In this document: positions 24,876 through 33,982 of the stretch, one piece after another
Position numbering within the stretch: position 1 is the stretch's first letter
Layout of the letters: each line of letters opens with the position of its first letter
Assembly: GCA_004359435.1 (NCBI GenBank)
Contig: PTET01000001.1
Span: 481,566-545,565 of the forward strand
DNA length: 64,000 nt
Source: Flavobacteriaceae bacterium
GTDB lineage: Bacteria > Bacteroidota > Bacteroidia > Flavobacteriales > Weeksellaceae
Direction of reading: 5' to 3'
The notes under the pieces: model-generated
Databases searched by the model: none
Told to the model about the DNA's origin: nothing
The model's input: the letters and a program-made list of their open reading frames with translations, nothing else
Position numbers and translations under genes: made by a program

Positions 24876-27800
24876 TTATTTGTTTCTCACTTTTACATGG
24901 TAGAACACATTGGGTTTGGTTCCTACATCTTGTAAAACTTCGTATTTTCTCTTGTCTTTTTTCAGATTGCTTACGGTGCTTTCTGGGTTGTTGATGTCTC
25001 CAAATACCATCGCATCGGTTGGACATGCAGAGGCACAAGCTACCACATCGATCAAATCTTTGTCTTCGATAAGTTTTCCATCTCTTTTGGCTTTAGAAAT
25101 TACCGCTTGGGTAGATTGAATACAGAAAGAACATTTTTCCATCACCCCTCTGGTTCTAACCGCTACATCAGGGTTTAGCACCATTCTTCCAAGATCATCG
25201 TTCATGTGGAAGTCAAAATCATCGTTTTGCGCGTAATTTCTCCAGTTGAAACGTCTTACTTTGTAAGGACAGTTGTTGGCACAGTATCTGGTTCCTACAC
25301 ATCTGTTGTAAGCCATTTGGTTTTGTCCTTGTCTACCATGAGAAGTAGCTGCTACTGGACAAACGGTCTCACACGGAGCGTGGTTACAGTGCTGACAAAG
25401 CATTGGTTGGAAAATAACCTCTGGATTTTTTACCAGTGGCTGTACCAAAAAGGCATACTGACCAGAGATTTGTTGCTCTGTGTACTCATCCTGTAAAGCT
25501 TCTTTTTGGGTAAGTTTTCCGTCTGAATTTTTGTCTGCTGGTGTGGGCTCTCCAAGATCATACAACTTGTTGTTGTTGGTATCTGTATAAGGCACCTCAG
25601 AGGCATAGTATCTGTCTATTCTTAGCCAGTACATGTCTCTGGACATTCTCACTTCTTCTTTTCCAACTACCGGTACATTGTTTTCTGCTTGACAAGAAAC
25701 GATACAAGCTCCACACCCTGTACAAGCATTTAGGTCGATGGAAAGATTAAAGTGGTGTCCAACAGATCGATCAAAAGAATCCCAAAGATCTACTTTGTCT
25801 GTAGACTGAGTTCCTTTGTGGGTTCCCATTTCTGGTTGCTCGTTCCACTCTTTAGGGTCTTGTGAAAGATAGTTTTTTAGGCTTACATCACGGGCGATTT
25901 CGTATCTACCCATAAGTGTATTTTGCATTTGGATACAAGCAAATTCGTGCTTTCCTTTTTGTTTTTCAACGTTTACCGCATGAACAAAAGATCCATTTTT
26001 GTATAGTTTAGATGCATTTACCCCGATGGTTTCATCCTCAGCTTCTATGGCTTTGGCCACATGAAGCCCTTTTTTACCATAACCGTAAGCCAAACCAATG
26101 GTTCCTTGGGCTTGTCCTGGTTGAATAAATACCGGTACTTTTTCAAGTTTTACACCCTCTGGGGTAGTGATAGAGATATATCTACCGTTAAACTGCATTC
26201 TACCGTTGTATTCGTTGGCATTGTGTTTATCTTCGATACCAAGTTTTCTTGTATCGTACAAACTCATGGTAGCATAGTTGTCCCAAGATGCTCTGGTAAT
26301 TGGATCTGGAAGCTCTTGTAGCCAAGGGTTGTTGGCTGCACTACCATCTCCCATACTCACCTTGGTATAAAGCTGTACTTCAAAAGCACCTTCTTTGATG
26401 CCAGCGATGGCAGCTAGTGATTCTGAGGCTGAACCTGAGGCAGAAAAACTTTCACCCGCCTCACTCACATTTACACCGTTGTAAAGCAATTGGTTAAATT
26501 CTCCTAGACCACTGTGGAAAGTTTTTAGATAGTCTGTGTAAGGAACCAAAGATCCAGTCCATTTTAGCAAACTGTCTTGAAACTGTCTTGATTTAAAAAG
26601 TGGTTGAATGGTAGGTTGTTGGAAAGATACCTGACCAGAAACCGCAGAGAAATCTCCCCAGCTTTCTAGCCAGTCTGTACTTGGAGCGATCGCCTTCATC
26701 ACTTTAGAAGTCTCGTCTTCTTTGATGGCACAAGAAATAGTTACAGGGATTTTGGCTAAAATTCCGGCCAATTCTTCTCCTTTGGCGTATGAATATACTG
26801 GATTGGTTTGGTAGCTAATAACTGCTCCAACCAGTCCGTTTTTGGCATCTTGAACAAAAGCTTCAAATGCTTTGTCGTTAGACTCTTTCAGCAATAAAGC
26901 TTTTCCGCTAAGAGCAGTAGAACCTAATCTCTGGTTGATAAGGTAAGATAGGGCATAGTTGTGTTCAGATCCATCAGCAAAAACAACCGCAGAAGATCCA
27001 GCTGCAGCTAGTTCTTTGGCGATAGCTTTAGCTTCTTCGCTGGTAGCAACTCCACCGTTTAAGGCTGTATAAACCTCTGCTAAAATTTTGCTTAGTTTAG
27101 ATGGCTTTACAGGGAATCTTGTATCTGCGTTGGCACCAGTAATGCTCATGTTGGCTTCTACCTGAACATGTCTAAGCATGTCTTGGCTTGGTTTTTTGGC
27201 CAGTGCGTAGGATTTCTCTAAATCTCCTCCCATCCAATCTCCTAAGAAATCGGCAGCGAAAGAAACCACCAATTTGGTATTTGTTAAATCGTAGTGAGGA
27301 AGGCTTCTCTTTCCGTATATTTTTTCGGCTGCATCTAGGGCAGGAGAATAAGATACCGCATCGTGAATTACCTGCTTAGTGTTAGGATACTTCGCTTGGA
27401 ATTCGGCGATGATTTTTTTGGTTGAAGGGCTTGGAAGTGAAGAAGTAAGAATGACAATTTGTTTGTTTCCTACGTTGTTTAGACCATTGGCTACCCACTG
27501 ATCTAGTGCTTCCCAAGTAGTTCCGTTTCCGTTTAGTTTTGGCCCTTCGTATTTTTGGCTATCATAGAGTCCAAGTACAGAGGCTTGTACTCTTGCGCTG
27601 GTAGTTCCAAAGTTTACCGCAGTTGGGTTTGGATCAATTTTGATGGGTCTACCTTCTCTGTTTTTTACCAGTACATTGGCAAAATCGTAACCGTTAAAAA
27701 AAGTAGAAGCATAGTAGGTTGGAAGACCAGGAGTTACTTCAATGGGTTTTACTACATAAGGTACAGACTTTACCACAGGCGCTTTACATGCGGCAAGGGT

Positions 27801-27977
27801 AGCAGCTGCGGTAGAAAAACCAACAACCTTTAGAAAGTCTCTTCTTGATGTTTTTCCTTGATCTTCTTCTGAGTCTGTAGGAATTTCTCCAGCGAACTCG
27901 TTGGCAGACAAATTTTCTCTTAAGCTTGCGTCGTGCAATTCTTCGATACTACTCCAATATTTTTTATTTGAGGCCAT
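24876..27977 (-). CDS. actB: Alternative complex III subunit B, molybdopterin-oxidoreductase-like iron-sulfur protein
   Basis: The 1033-residue protein joins a catalytic-subunit-like domain, which in this family has no molybdenum cofactor, to a ferredoxin-like domain. A twin-arginine signal SRRDFLKVVGFSTAAATLAAC near residues 44-66 also has a lipobox cysteine, so it is exported folded and probably lipidated. The C-terminal part has cysteine groups for four clusters: CTGCGACIVSC, CQHCNHAPCETVC, CVGTRYCANNC, CSFC and CASACPTDAM. It takes electrons from the quinol site on ActC and hands them to ActA. Its size fits the family. Confidence 0.95.
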   Translation of the reverse strand: MASNKKYWSSIEELHDASLRENLSANEFAGEIPTDSEEDQGKTSRRDFLKVVGFSTAAATLAACKAPVVKSVPYVVKPIEVTPGLPTYYASTFFNGYDFANVLVKNREGRPIKIDPNPTAVNFGTTSARVQASVLGLYDSQKYEGPKLNGNGTTWEALDQWVANGLNNVGNKQIVILTSSLPSPSTKKIIAEFQAKYPNTKQVIHDAVSYSPALDAAEKIYGKRSLPHYDLTNTKLVVSFAADFLGDWMGGDLEKSYALAKKPSQDMLRHVQVEANMSITGANADTRFPVKPSKLSKILAEVYTALNGGVATSEEAKAIAKELAAAGSSAVVFADGSEHNYALSYLINQRLGSTALSGKALLLKESNDKAFEAFVQDAKNGLVGAVISYQTNPVYSYAKGEELAGILAKIPVTISCAIKEDETSKVMKAIAPSTDWLESWGDFSAVSGQVSFQQPTIQPLFKSRQFQDSLLKWTGSLVPYTDYLKTFHSGLGEFNQLLYNGVNVSEAGESFSASGSASESLAAIAGIKEGAFEVQLYTKVSMGDGSAANNPWLQELPDPITRASWDNYATMSLYDTRKLGIEDKHNANEYNGRMQFNGRYISITTPEGVKLEKVPVFIQPGQAQGTIGLAYGYGKKGLHVAKAIEAEDETIGVNASKLYKNGSFVHAVNVEKQKGKHEFACIQMQNTLMGRYEIARDVSLKNYLSQDPKEWNEQPEMGTHKGTQSTDKVDLWDSFDRSVGHHFNLSIDLNACTGCGACIVSCQAENNVPVVGKEEVRMSRDMYWLRIDRYYASEVPYTDTNNNKLYDLGEPTPADKNSDGKLTQKEALQDEYTEQQISGQYAFLVQPLVKNPEVIFQPMLCQHCNHAPCETVCPVAATSHGRQGQNQMAYNRCVGTRYCANNCPYKVRRFNWRNYAQNDDFDFHMNDDLGRMVLNPDVAVRTRGVMEKCSFCIQSTQAVISKAKRDGKLIEDKDLIDVVACASACPTDAMVFGDINNPESTVSNLKKDKRKYEVLQDVGTKPNVFYHVKVRNK

Positions 27978-28001
27978 ATATTTATTCCCTTACTTAAACT
28001 A

Positions 28002-29351
28002 TTAATAATGACACTTAGCACATTCCATTCCACCCATGGCAGATACATTGAGTTTGGCATCTTTCCCGTGTTGGACTTTTACCTTTTCATGTAATTTGTC
28101 AAATGTGGCGGCATTGTATTTGTTCTCCATGTCTATCTCTGTTTCTCTGTGACAGTTTATACAGAATCCCATGGTGAAGTCGTTATGCATTTTCACTTCG
28201 TCCATTTCGTTTACTTTACCGTGACAAGCAAAACAAACTGGATCTCCAGGACCAATTTCACCTGAGGCTTCTTTGGCTTTTTTGATGGCTTTTTCACCCG
28301 CAATTACGTGCTGAGAGTGGTTAAAGAACACAAAGTCTTGCATGTTGTGTATTCTAACCCATTTTAGCGGTTTGGTTACCCCTGTGTATTTGGTTCCGTC
28401 CCATCCAGCAGCATCGTAGAGTTTTTGAATTTCTTTCGTAAGATCTTCTTTGGTTTTTCCCTCTGGTAGATAATCTCCTGTGTATTCTTTGATTACCTTG
28501 TGACAGTTCATACACACGTTGGTAGAAGGAATTCCAGATACTTTTCCGTATTTGGCCGAAGAGTGACAGTATTGACAGTCTATTTTGTTTTCTCCTGCAT
28601 GGATTTTATGGGAGAAATAAATCGGTTGCTCGGGTTGATATCCTTTGTCTACCCCAAGGTGTAACATAAATTTCCAAGCTCCAAATAGACCGATAACAAG
28701 TAAGAATGGAAGCAAGAATTTAAGGGCAGGTTGAATGATTTCTGCAAGCGTTTTGTTTCCTCCAGTAAGTTTTTCTAATTCTAACAGCTCTTCCGGTTTG
28801 CTTAAGTTTACCAGTTGGTTTAGTTTTAGAAGTAACCATGTAAGAAGTCCAATTAAGATAGCAAATCCAGCTACTAGTACTTTGGAAACATCATTAGAAG
28901 CAGCTCCTCCTTCTTGGGCGTTTGCTGGGTTCGATGCTGCTTTGGCGTCTTCTTCAGCTTTTTTGGCAGCCGCCTCAGAAGCCTCGGCATCACCTAAATA
29001 AGCGATAATATCATCGATGTCTTGTTCTGAGAAGTTTGGAAACTGCAACATCTCGGTTTTGTTGTATTCGTTGAAGATTTTATTGGCATAAGCATCTCCA
29101 GACTCTCTAAGGGCTTTGTTGTCTTTGATCCATTTTTGAAGCCAATCTCTTTCTTGTCTTTTTCCTACATCTCTAAGGGCAGGACCAACCAGTTTGTCAT
29201 CTAAACCATGACAAGCGGTACAGTTTGCTTTGAATAGCTCGAAACCTTTGGCTCCATCTCCTGTTTGCGCTTGTAGCCCAAAAGTGCTTAAGATCAATAA
29301 AAACGCACCTATAAACAAAGGTTTGAATTTGAAATTTTTTCTTTGTGTCAT
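28002..29351 (-). CDS. actA: Alternative complex III subunit A, multihaem cytochrome c
   Basis: The 449-residue protein has a signal peptide, an N-terminal mono-haem domain (CTACHG), an alanine/glutamate-rich linker, one or two membrane segments (VAGFAILIGLLTWLLLKL; FLLPFLLVIGLFGAWKF) and a C-terminal pentahaem domain (CQYCH, CMNCH, CFACH, CINCH, CAKCH). I count six CxxCH sites in all. The extra mono-haem domain appears fused to the pentahaem ActA core described for Rhodothermus. It heads the six-gene operon and is divergent from the SPOR-like gene, with promoter boxes for both in the gap. Confidence 0.93.
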   Translation of the reverse strand: MTQRKNFKFKPLFIGAFLLILSTFGLQAQTGDGAKGFELFKANCTACHGLDDKLVGPALRDVGKRQERDWLQKWIKDNKALRESGDAYANKIFNEYNKTEMLQFPNFSEQDIDDIIAYLGDAEASEAAAKKAEEDAKAASNPANAQEGGAASNDVSKVLVAGFAILIGLLTWLLLKLNQLVNLSKPEELLELEKLTGGNKTLAEIIQPALKFLLPFLLVIGLFGAWKFMLHLGVDKGYQPEQPIYFSHKIHAGENKIDCQYCHSSAKYGKVSGIPSTNVCMNCHKVIKEYTGDYLPEGKTKEDLTKEIQKLYDAAGWDGTKYTGVTKPLKWVRIHNMQDFVFFNHSQHVIAGEKAIKKAKEASGEIGPGDPVCFACHGKVNEMDEVKMHNDFTMGFCINCHRETEIDMENKYNAATFDKLHEKVKVQHGKDAKLNVSAMGGMECAKCHY

Positions 29352-29441
29352 TTTAATCGAGATTACTTTTTACCTTTTTCTCCTGAGAAATTTCTTAAAA
29401 TTAACTCTAAATCTGGGCTAGTACCCTTTTTAGAATTTGAG

Positions 29442-29449
29442 CAAAAATA
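29442..29449 (-). promoter_or_regulatory. Promoter -7 box for the act operon
   Basis: The reverse strand reads TATTTTTG, matching TAnnTTTG, about 90 bases upstream of the actA start. A -33 element is not clear. Confidence 0.4.
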
Positions 29450-29532
29450 GTTACAACTTGCTCGAATTACTAATATTGTTTCGCTGAACTTTATCATGAC
29501 ATTTAATTTAAAATGTTTCTAAATAAAAACAT

Positions 29533-29562
29533 TTTGTAGTTGAATCTTTAAACGTAAATTTG
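29533..29562 (+). promoter_or_regulatory. Promoter for the SPOR-like gene
   Basis: TTTG at 29533-29536 and TAAATTTG at 29555-29562 are 18 bases apart, matching the Bacteroidetes -33/-7 pair. The start codon lies 23 bases downstream. Confidence 0.6.
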
Positions 29563-29585
29563 CCGTATATTTTAAATGTAAGAAA

Positions 29586-30164
29586 ATGAAAAATGCTTTT
29601 CTTTTGCTTGTTTGTATGGTTAATTTTATGCTTGGTCAAAGCACAGAATTTAAGGAGCAAATCATTGTAAAAGACTCTATTTTAGGTGGTAGTCTAACCA
29701 TTGAGTCTGAGCCAGGGGTGGCTGCTTATCTCAACAAAAACGAAAAGTCTAGCTGTTATGTTCCGCCTAAAGTTATACCAAAAACTAATACCAACACAAA
29801 TTCATCTACCTATAAACCGCCCGTTGTAACCCAACAACAGCAAAAAGTAGAGTCTTCTGAACAGCACAAACAAATGCAGCAAACAGATGCTTGGTGTCAG
29901 AAATATCCTAAAGTAATGGGATATAAAATACAGATTTACTATACCAAAGACAAAAATGCGGCTATTGCTTATATGAATGCCTTTAGAAAAAGAATGCCTG
30001 GACTTCCACCACCAGAGCTTGTTTTCCATTCGCCAGACTATAAAATTCAACTGGGAGATTATCTCTCAAGACAATCTGCAGCTGCAGACCTAAAGAGAAT
30101 TAAAGCAGCTTATCCTTCTGCCTTTGCGGTTCAAGCCAAGGTTTGGTGTAGAAAAGCGAAATAA
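29586..30164 (+). CDS. SPOR-like secreted protein next to the act operon
   Basis: The 192-residue protein has a signal peptide (MKNAFLLLVCMVNFMLGQ), a polar low-complexity middle rich in Asn, Thr and Gln (TNTNTNSSTYKPP, TQQQQKVESSEQHKQMQQ), and a C-terminal domain of ~80 residues starting GYKIQIYYTKDKNAA and including DYKIQLGDYLSRQSAAADLKRIK. This layout matches SPOR domains, which bind denuded peptidoglycan at division sites. A SPOR-like gene next to actA is a recurring Flavobacterial arrangement, but a role with the respiratory complex is unproven. Confidence 0.8.
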   Translation: MKNAFLLLVCMVNFMLGQSTEFKEQIIVKDSILGGSLTIESEPGVAAYLNKNEKSSCYVPPKVIPKTNTNTNSSTYKPPVVTQQQQKVESSEQHKQMQQTDAWCQKYPKVMGYKIQIYYTKDKNAAIAYMNAFRKRMPGLPPPELVFHSPDYKIQLGDYLSRQSAAADLKRIKAAYPSAFAVQAKVWCRKAK

Positions 30165-30168
30165 AAAT

Positions 30169-32097
30169 TTAAACTACTCGGTTTAACAATTGATACAAAG
30201 TATTTTTTAGACCGATGAGTTTTTGAATTTGCAAAAGGGGATTTTCTGAAGAATCCCCTTTTGCATTTGAGCTTTCCTTGAGTTGTTGTTGTTTAGACTC
30301 TATCAGGAGTTCAACGGTGATGCTTTTGTATCGATAAAGCAGATCTAGCAATTTTTTATCGCTTCTAATTACAATTCCTTCTTTGTATTCGCTAGTGGGG
30401 CTTAACTGGTGATCTTCCAACTGAATGTCTGCAATAAAACTTACGATTTCTTGATTTTGCGATTGCAAGAAATTCTCAGCTTTTAAGTGCACGTTATTGG
30501 TTTTAAAACTTTCTTTGATCTGGTCGAAAATTTCTTTGTATAGCGGATTTTGAAGGCTCATTTGGTCAACTTCTAGTGCGCCTATGATTTCTCCATTTAC
30601 CGTAGTTTGATAGCTTAAAGTAGGATCTTCTATGCTTTTGAGTTCTACCTGCCTATCTCCACTTGTAAGCATAAACTTGATGAGTTCTCGCTCGATGAGG
30701 CTTTGGTGCGTAGAAAGTTTGTTTTGAGGCTCTTCTGTTTTTTTGCTAATAATTAGCGGTTCGGTTTGAGGGGCTTTTGGTTTAACTCTGTTTGCTGTAC
30801 CTAATATCTGGTTGAGTTCTGCATAGAGTACCTGGGTAGAAACCTCAAGGATCGAAGCTGTTTTCTGCACATACAATTCTCTTTCTATTGGACTTGAGAT
30901 AAGAGAAATGCTTTGTAAAATATCTCGAATGAGTTCTGCTTTTTTGGAAGGATCTCCCCCTGATTCTTCCATCAAAAATGCACTTTTAAAGCTGATGAAA
31001 TCTGTGGGCTCTTCAGAAAGATAGTCTTGCAAAAACTCAGAGGTATTTTTTTGAGCAAAAGAGTCTGGGTCTTCCCCTTTTGGGAGTGTAAGCACTTTGA
31101 CATGCATGCCTTGAGCCAAAATAAGGTCTATACCTCTAAAGCTTGCTCTAATTCCCGCAGCATCTGAGTCGAAGACCAAAACGATGTTATGGGTTAGTCG
31201 GCGAATCATCCCAATTTGCTCAGTGGTTAGAGCTGTACCAGAGGAAGAAACCACATTTTGTATACCTTTTTGATGCATAGAGATAACATCGGTATAACCT
31301 TCTACCAAGACACACTGGTCTTTTTTCGCGATAAAGTTTTTGGCCTGATAAAGACCAAACAAACTCTGGCTCTTGTGGTAAATAGGGTTTTCGGGCGAAT
31401 TGAGATATTTGGCTGTTTTTGTATTGGAGCTAAGAATTCTTCCTCCAAAGCCTAGGCATCTTCCCGAAAAACTAAAAATAGGGAAAATCACCCTTTCTCT
31501 AAATCGGTCTGCTTTGAAGTCTTCACCTACTACGCAAACCCCAGACTGGATTAAAACATCTTCTTTGTATCCTTTTTTTGTAGCAAACTGGTAAAGCGCA
31601 TCCTTTTGTTTGGGCGAATACCCAAGGGAAAAGTTTTTTATACTTTCTGCACTTAGACCTCTTTCTTTAAAATATGAAAGCCCGATAGCCTGTCCTTCTT
31701 GGCTATTATGAAGCTGATCTACAAAATAATTTTTAGCAAAATCTGTGAATTGATACAGTCTTTCTTTTTCTTCTTTGGCCTCTAGTTGTTCTAGATTGGG
31801 CTTAATTTCTTCTTCAATTTGAATATTGTATTTATTGGCCAAATAACGAAGTGCCTCGGGATAGGTGTAATTTTCGGCTTCCATCAAAAAGCTCACTGCA
31901 TTACCACCTTTGCCAGAGGAAAAATCTTTCCAAATTCCCTTGGATGGAGAAACCATAAAAGAAGGTGATTTTTCGTCGGTAAAAGGGCTGAGACCTTTGA
32001 GATTGCTTCCCGATTTTTTGAGGGTCACAAAATCTGAAATCACCTCTTCTACACGTATGGCCGAAAAAATCTGATCGATGGTTTGCTGAGAAATCAT
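30169..32097 (-). CDS. dnaG: DNA primase, zinc-ligand-free N-terminal domain
   Basis: DnaG makes RNA primers for replication. The 642-residue protein has the N-terminal domain, the RNA-polymerase core and TOPRIM motifs (VEGYTDVISMHQ, VVSSSGTALT, VFDSDAAG), and a helicase-interaction C-terminus. In the zinc-ribbon region, where most bacteria have CPFHxEKTPSF and CFGCGxGG, this protein reads LSPFTDEKSPSF and KDFSSGKGGN, with every zinc ligand replaced. I recall this variant from other Flavobacteria, so it is lineage-typical and not damage. It lies 11 bases behind the polyprenyl synthase gene. Confidence 0.95.
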   Translation of the reverse strand: MISQQTIDQIFSAIRVEEVISDFVTLKKSGSNLKGLSPFTDEKSPSFMVSPSKGIWKDFSSGKGGNAVSFLMEAENYTYPEALRYLANKYNIQIEEEIKPNLEQLEAKEEKERLYQFTDFAKNYFVDQLHNSQEGQAIGLSYFKERGLSAESIKNFSLGYSPKQKDALYQFATKKGYKEDVLIQSGVCVVGEDFKADRFRERVIFPIFSFSGRCLGFGGRILSSNTKTAKYLNSPENPIYHKSQSLFGLYQAKNFIAKKDQCVLVEGYTDVISMHQKGIQNVVSSSGTALTTEQIGMIRRLTHNIVLVFDSDAAGIRASFRGIDLILAQGMHVKVLTLPKGEDPDSFAQKNTSEFLQDYLSEEPTDFISFKSAFLMEESGGDPSKKAELIRDILQSISLISSPIERELYVQKTASILEVSTQVLYAELNQILGTANRVKPKAPQTEPLIISKKTEEPQNKLSTHQSLIERELIKFMLTSGDRQVELKSIEDPTLSYQTTVNGEIIGALEVDQMSLQNPLYKEIFDQIKESFKTNNVHLKAENFLQSQNQEIVSFIADIQLEDHQLSPTSEYKEGIVIRSDKKLLDLLYRYKSITVELLIESKQQQLKESSNAKGDSSENPLLQIQKLIGLKNTLYQLLNRVV

Positions 32098-32108
32098 GGT
32101 CTGAACGT

Positions 32109-33086
32109 TTAGTTTTCTCTTTCAATCACATAATTTACCATCTGGATCAGAGACTGTTTTTCTGGCGAATCTTCAAAAGGACTTAGCATTTCTAAGGCCT
32201 GATCTCTAAAAAGTGTCATTTTCTTTTGGGCATAAGAAAGCCCGCCTTTTTCTTTGACAAATTCGATGAGGCTTTTGACCTTGGTTTTGTTTTTGTTGTG
32301 GTTTTTGATGATGTCCAAAATCCATTTTTTTTCTTTTTCCGAAGAAGAATTTAGAGCAAAAATAAGCGGAAGAGTCATTTTCTTTTCTTGGATGTCTATA
32401 CCAGTGGGTTTTCCAATAGCGTTGGTTTGCAAATAGTCAAACAAATCGTCTTTGATCTGAAAACTAATTCCAACCAGTTCACCAAAGCGGTGCATGTTTT
32501 GGGCAAGTTCTGGTGAAGAGCCTACACTTAGCGCGCCAGCCTTGCAACAAGCCGCAATGAGGGTGGCAGTTTTTTGACGAATAATTTCGAAATAAACCTC
32601 TTCGGTAATGTCTAATTTTCTGGCTTTTTCAATTTGTAGCAATTCTCCCTCGCTCATGTCCTGAATGGCCAGAGAAATTACCTCAAGCAGATCGAAATCT
32701 TTGTTTTGACAAGACAGAAGAAGGCTTTTGGATAGCAAAAAATCACCCACCAAAACCGCGATTTTGTTTTTCCAAACTGCATTGATGGAGAAAAAACCTC
32801 TTCTTAGGTTGCTTTCATCCACCACATCGTCATGCACCAGGGTTGCGGTGTGAATGAGTTCTATCAAAGAGGCAGCACGATAGGTTTTTTCGGTGAACCC
32901 ACCCAGCATTTTGGCTGTTAGAAAAACAAACATCGGACGCATTTGTTTTCCTTTTCGGGTGACAATGTATTTGGTGATTCTGTCTAAAAGGGGAACAGTA
33001 GACCTCATAGAAGAATAGAATTTTTTTTCAAAAATTTCCATTTCTTCCTTGATGGGTAAACTAATTTGTTGTGCGATTTTAGACAT
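32109..33086 (-). CDS. Polyprenyl diphosphate synthase (quinone side-chain type)
   Basis: The 325-residue protein is an all-helical trans-prenyltransferase that extends farnesyl diphosphate with isopentenyl diphosphate, most likely for the menaquinone side chain used by the respiratory chain. The first aspartate-rich motif reads LVHDDVVDESNLRRG, and the second is QIKDDLFDY. The GKQMRPMFV substrate-binding region and the KATLIAACCKAGA-like helix (here TATLIAACC) are present. Chain length cannot be told. It overlaps the neighbouring lipoprotein gene by one base. Confidence 0.92.
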   Translation of the reverse strand: MSKIAQQISLPIKEEMEIFEKKFYSSMRSTVPLLDRITKYIVTRKGKQMRPMFVFLTAKMLGGFTEKTYRAASLIELIHTATLVHDDVVDESNLRRGFFSINAVWKNKIAVLVGDFLLSKSLLLSCQNKDFDLLEVISLAIQDMSEGELLQIEKARKLDITEEVYFEIIRQKTATLIAACCKAGALSVGSSPELAQNMHRFGELVGISFQIKDDLFDYLQTNAIGKPTGIDIQEKKMTLPLIFALNSSSEKEKKWILDIIKNHNKNKTKVKSLIEFVKEKGGLSYAQKKMTLFRDQALEMLSPFEDSPEKQSLIQMVNYVIEREN

Positions 33087-33982
33087 TACTCAAAGTTAAA
33101 AATTCTATTGAATCTATATAGTTTTTGACTCAGCTTTACCGCTTTTTTTTTGAAAGCTTCAGAGCTGATGTAAATATAGTCTTTAGAAATTACCAGCCCT
33201 TCGGTTTGGCCAACAATTCCCATAGTATGAAGTTTGATTTTTTTCTGGGTTCCATCAAAGGGAGAAAATTCTTTCTGATGGTCATTTTCAAAAAGGGTTA
33301 AGAAGTTTTGCCCTTTTTTTTCATATCCCAAAAAACCAATTTGGTAGCCATTTTCTGTTGGGTAAATACAGGCGTCGGTGAGTAAAAATCCAAGTGGATA
33401 GTTTTGTTTTTTCTTGGCAACTTGGGTAGGCAAATTAGGGTCTAAGCTGTAATGGGTGGTACCTTTTTTTGTCCATTGTTTGGTGAAAAGGTGGATTGAA
33501 TCATTATAAAAAACCAAACTTTCGCAGTCAAAATCTGTTTTTTCTCCAGGTTTGGGCGGAGTAAAATCTGGGTAACTAAAACGAAGGGTTTCAACTTCTA
33601 CTTGATCTTGATTCAGACCAATTTTTGGAATTTTGTAGATCTCTAATTGTTCTCTTTTGGCCAGATTGTTTCCTGTGTCTGCCAAATAGAAATGCTCTTG
33701 GCTTTGGGTGATGGCTTCCCAGTCTAGGTTCTGTGCGCCCAAAAGCTTTACGGTTTTTAAAATTTCTCCATTTGTTGGGTTTATTTGATAAAGCTCGGCT
33801 TCTCCTCCAGAATCGTTAAATGTCCAGAGCTTATTCTCTAGCATGATTAGACCCGAATTTTCTTTAAGTATCTTAGGAAGTACGATTCCTTTTTGTTTAG
33901 AGAGAGATTCCTTTTGGCTTGTACAAGTGATCATCATCCACCCCAAAAAGAAAATTAAAGTTGAAAGTATTCTCTTTTTCAT
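33086..33982 (-). CDS. Predicted lipoprotein with beta-propeller-like pattern
   Basis: The 298-residue protein has a lipoprotein signal with cysteine at MITC. The first half has a recognisable series: ENSGLIMLENKLWTFNDSGGE, LDWEAITQ, YLADTGNNLAKRE and LEIYKIP. This is a pattern of secreted propeller-like proteins described as esterase-like or SdiA-regulated; I cannot name the family firmly. The C-terminal half keeps a strand-turn-strand pattern without known motifs. It overlaps rlmN by 4 bases and the prenyl synthase by 1 base, so it is in the rlmN-dnaG gene line. The function is unknown. Confidence 0.7.
   Translation of the reverse strand: MKKRILSTLIFFLGWMMITCTSQKESLSKQKGIVLPKILKENSGLIMLENKLWTFNDSGGEAELYQINPTNGEILKTVKLLGAQNLDWEAITQSQEHFYLADTGNNLAKREQLEIYKIPKIGLNQDQVEVETLRFSYPDFTPPKPGEKTDFDCESLVFYNDSIHLFTKQWTKKGTTHYSLDPNLPTQVAKKKQNYPLGFLLTDACIYPTENGYQIGFLGYEKKGQNFLTLFENDHQKEFSPFDGTQKKIKLHTMGIVGQTEGLVISKDYIYISSEAFKKKAVKLSQKLYRFNRIFNFE

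Noticed and set aside
29800-29880. Gln/Asn/Thr-rich repeat in the SPOR-like protein as a tandem repeat element
   Set aside because: It is ordinary low-complexity linker sequence without regular nucleotide repeats.
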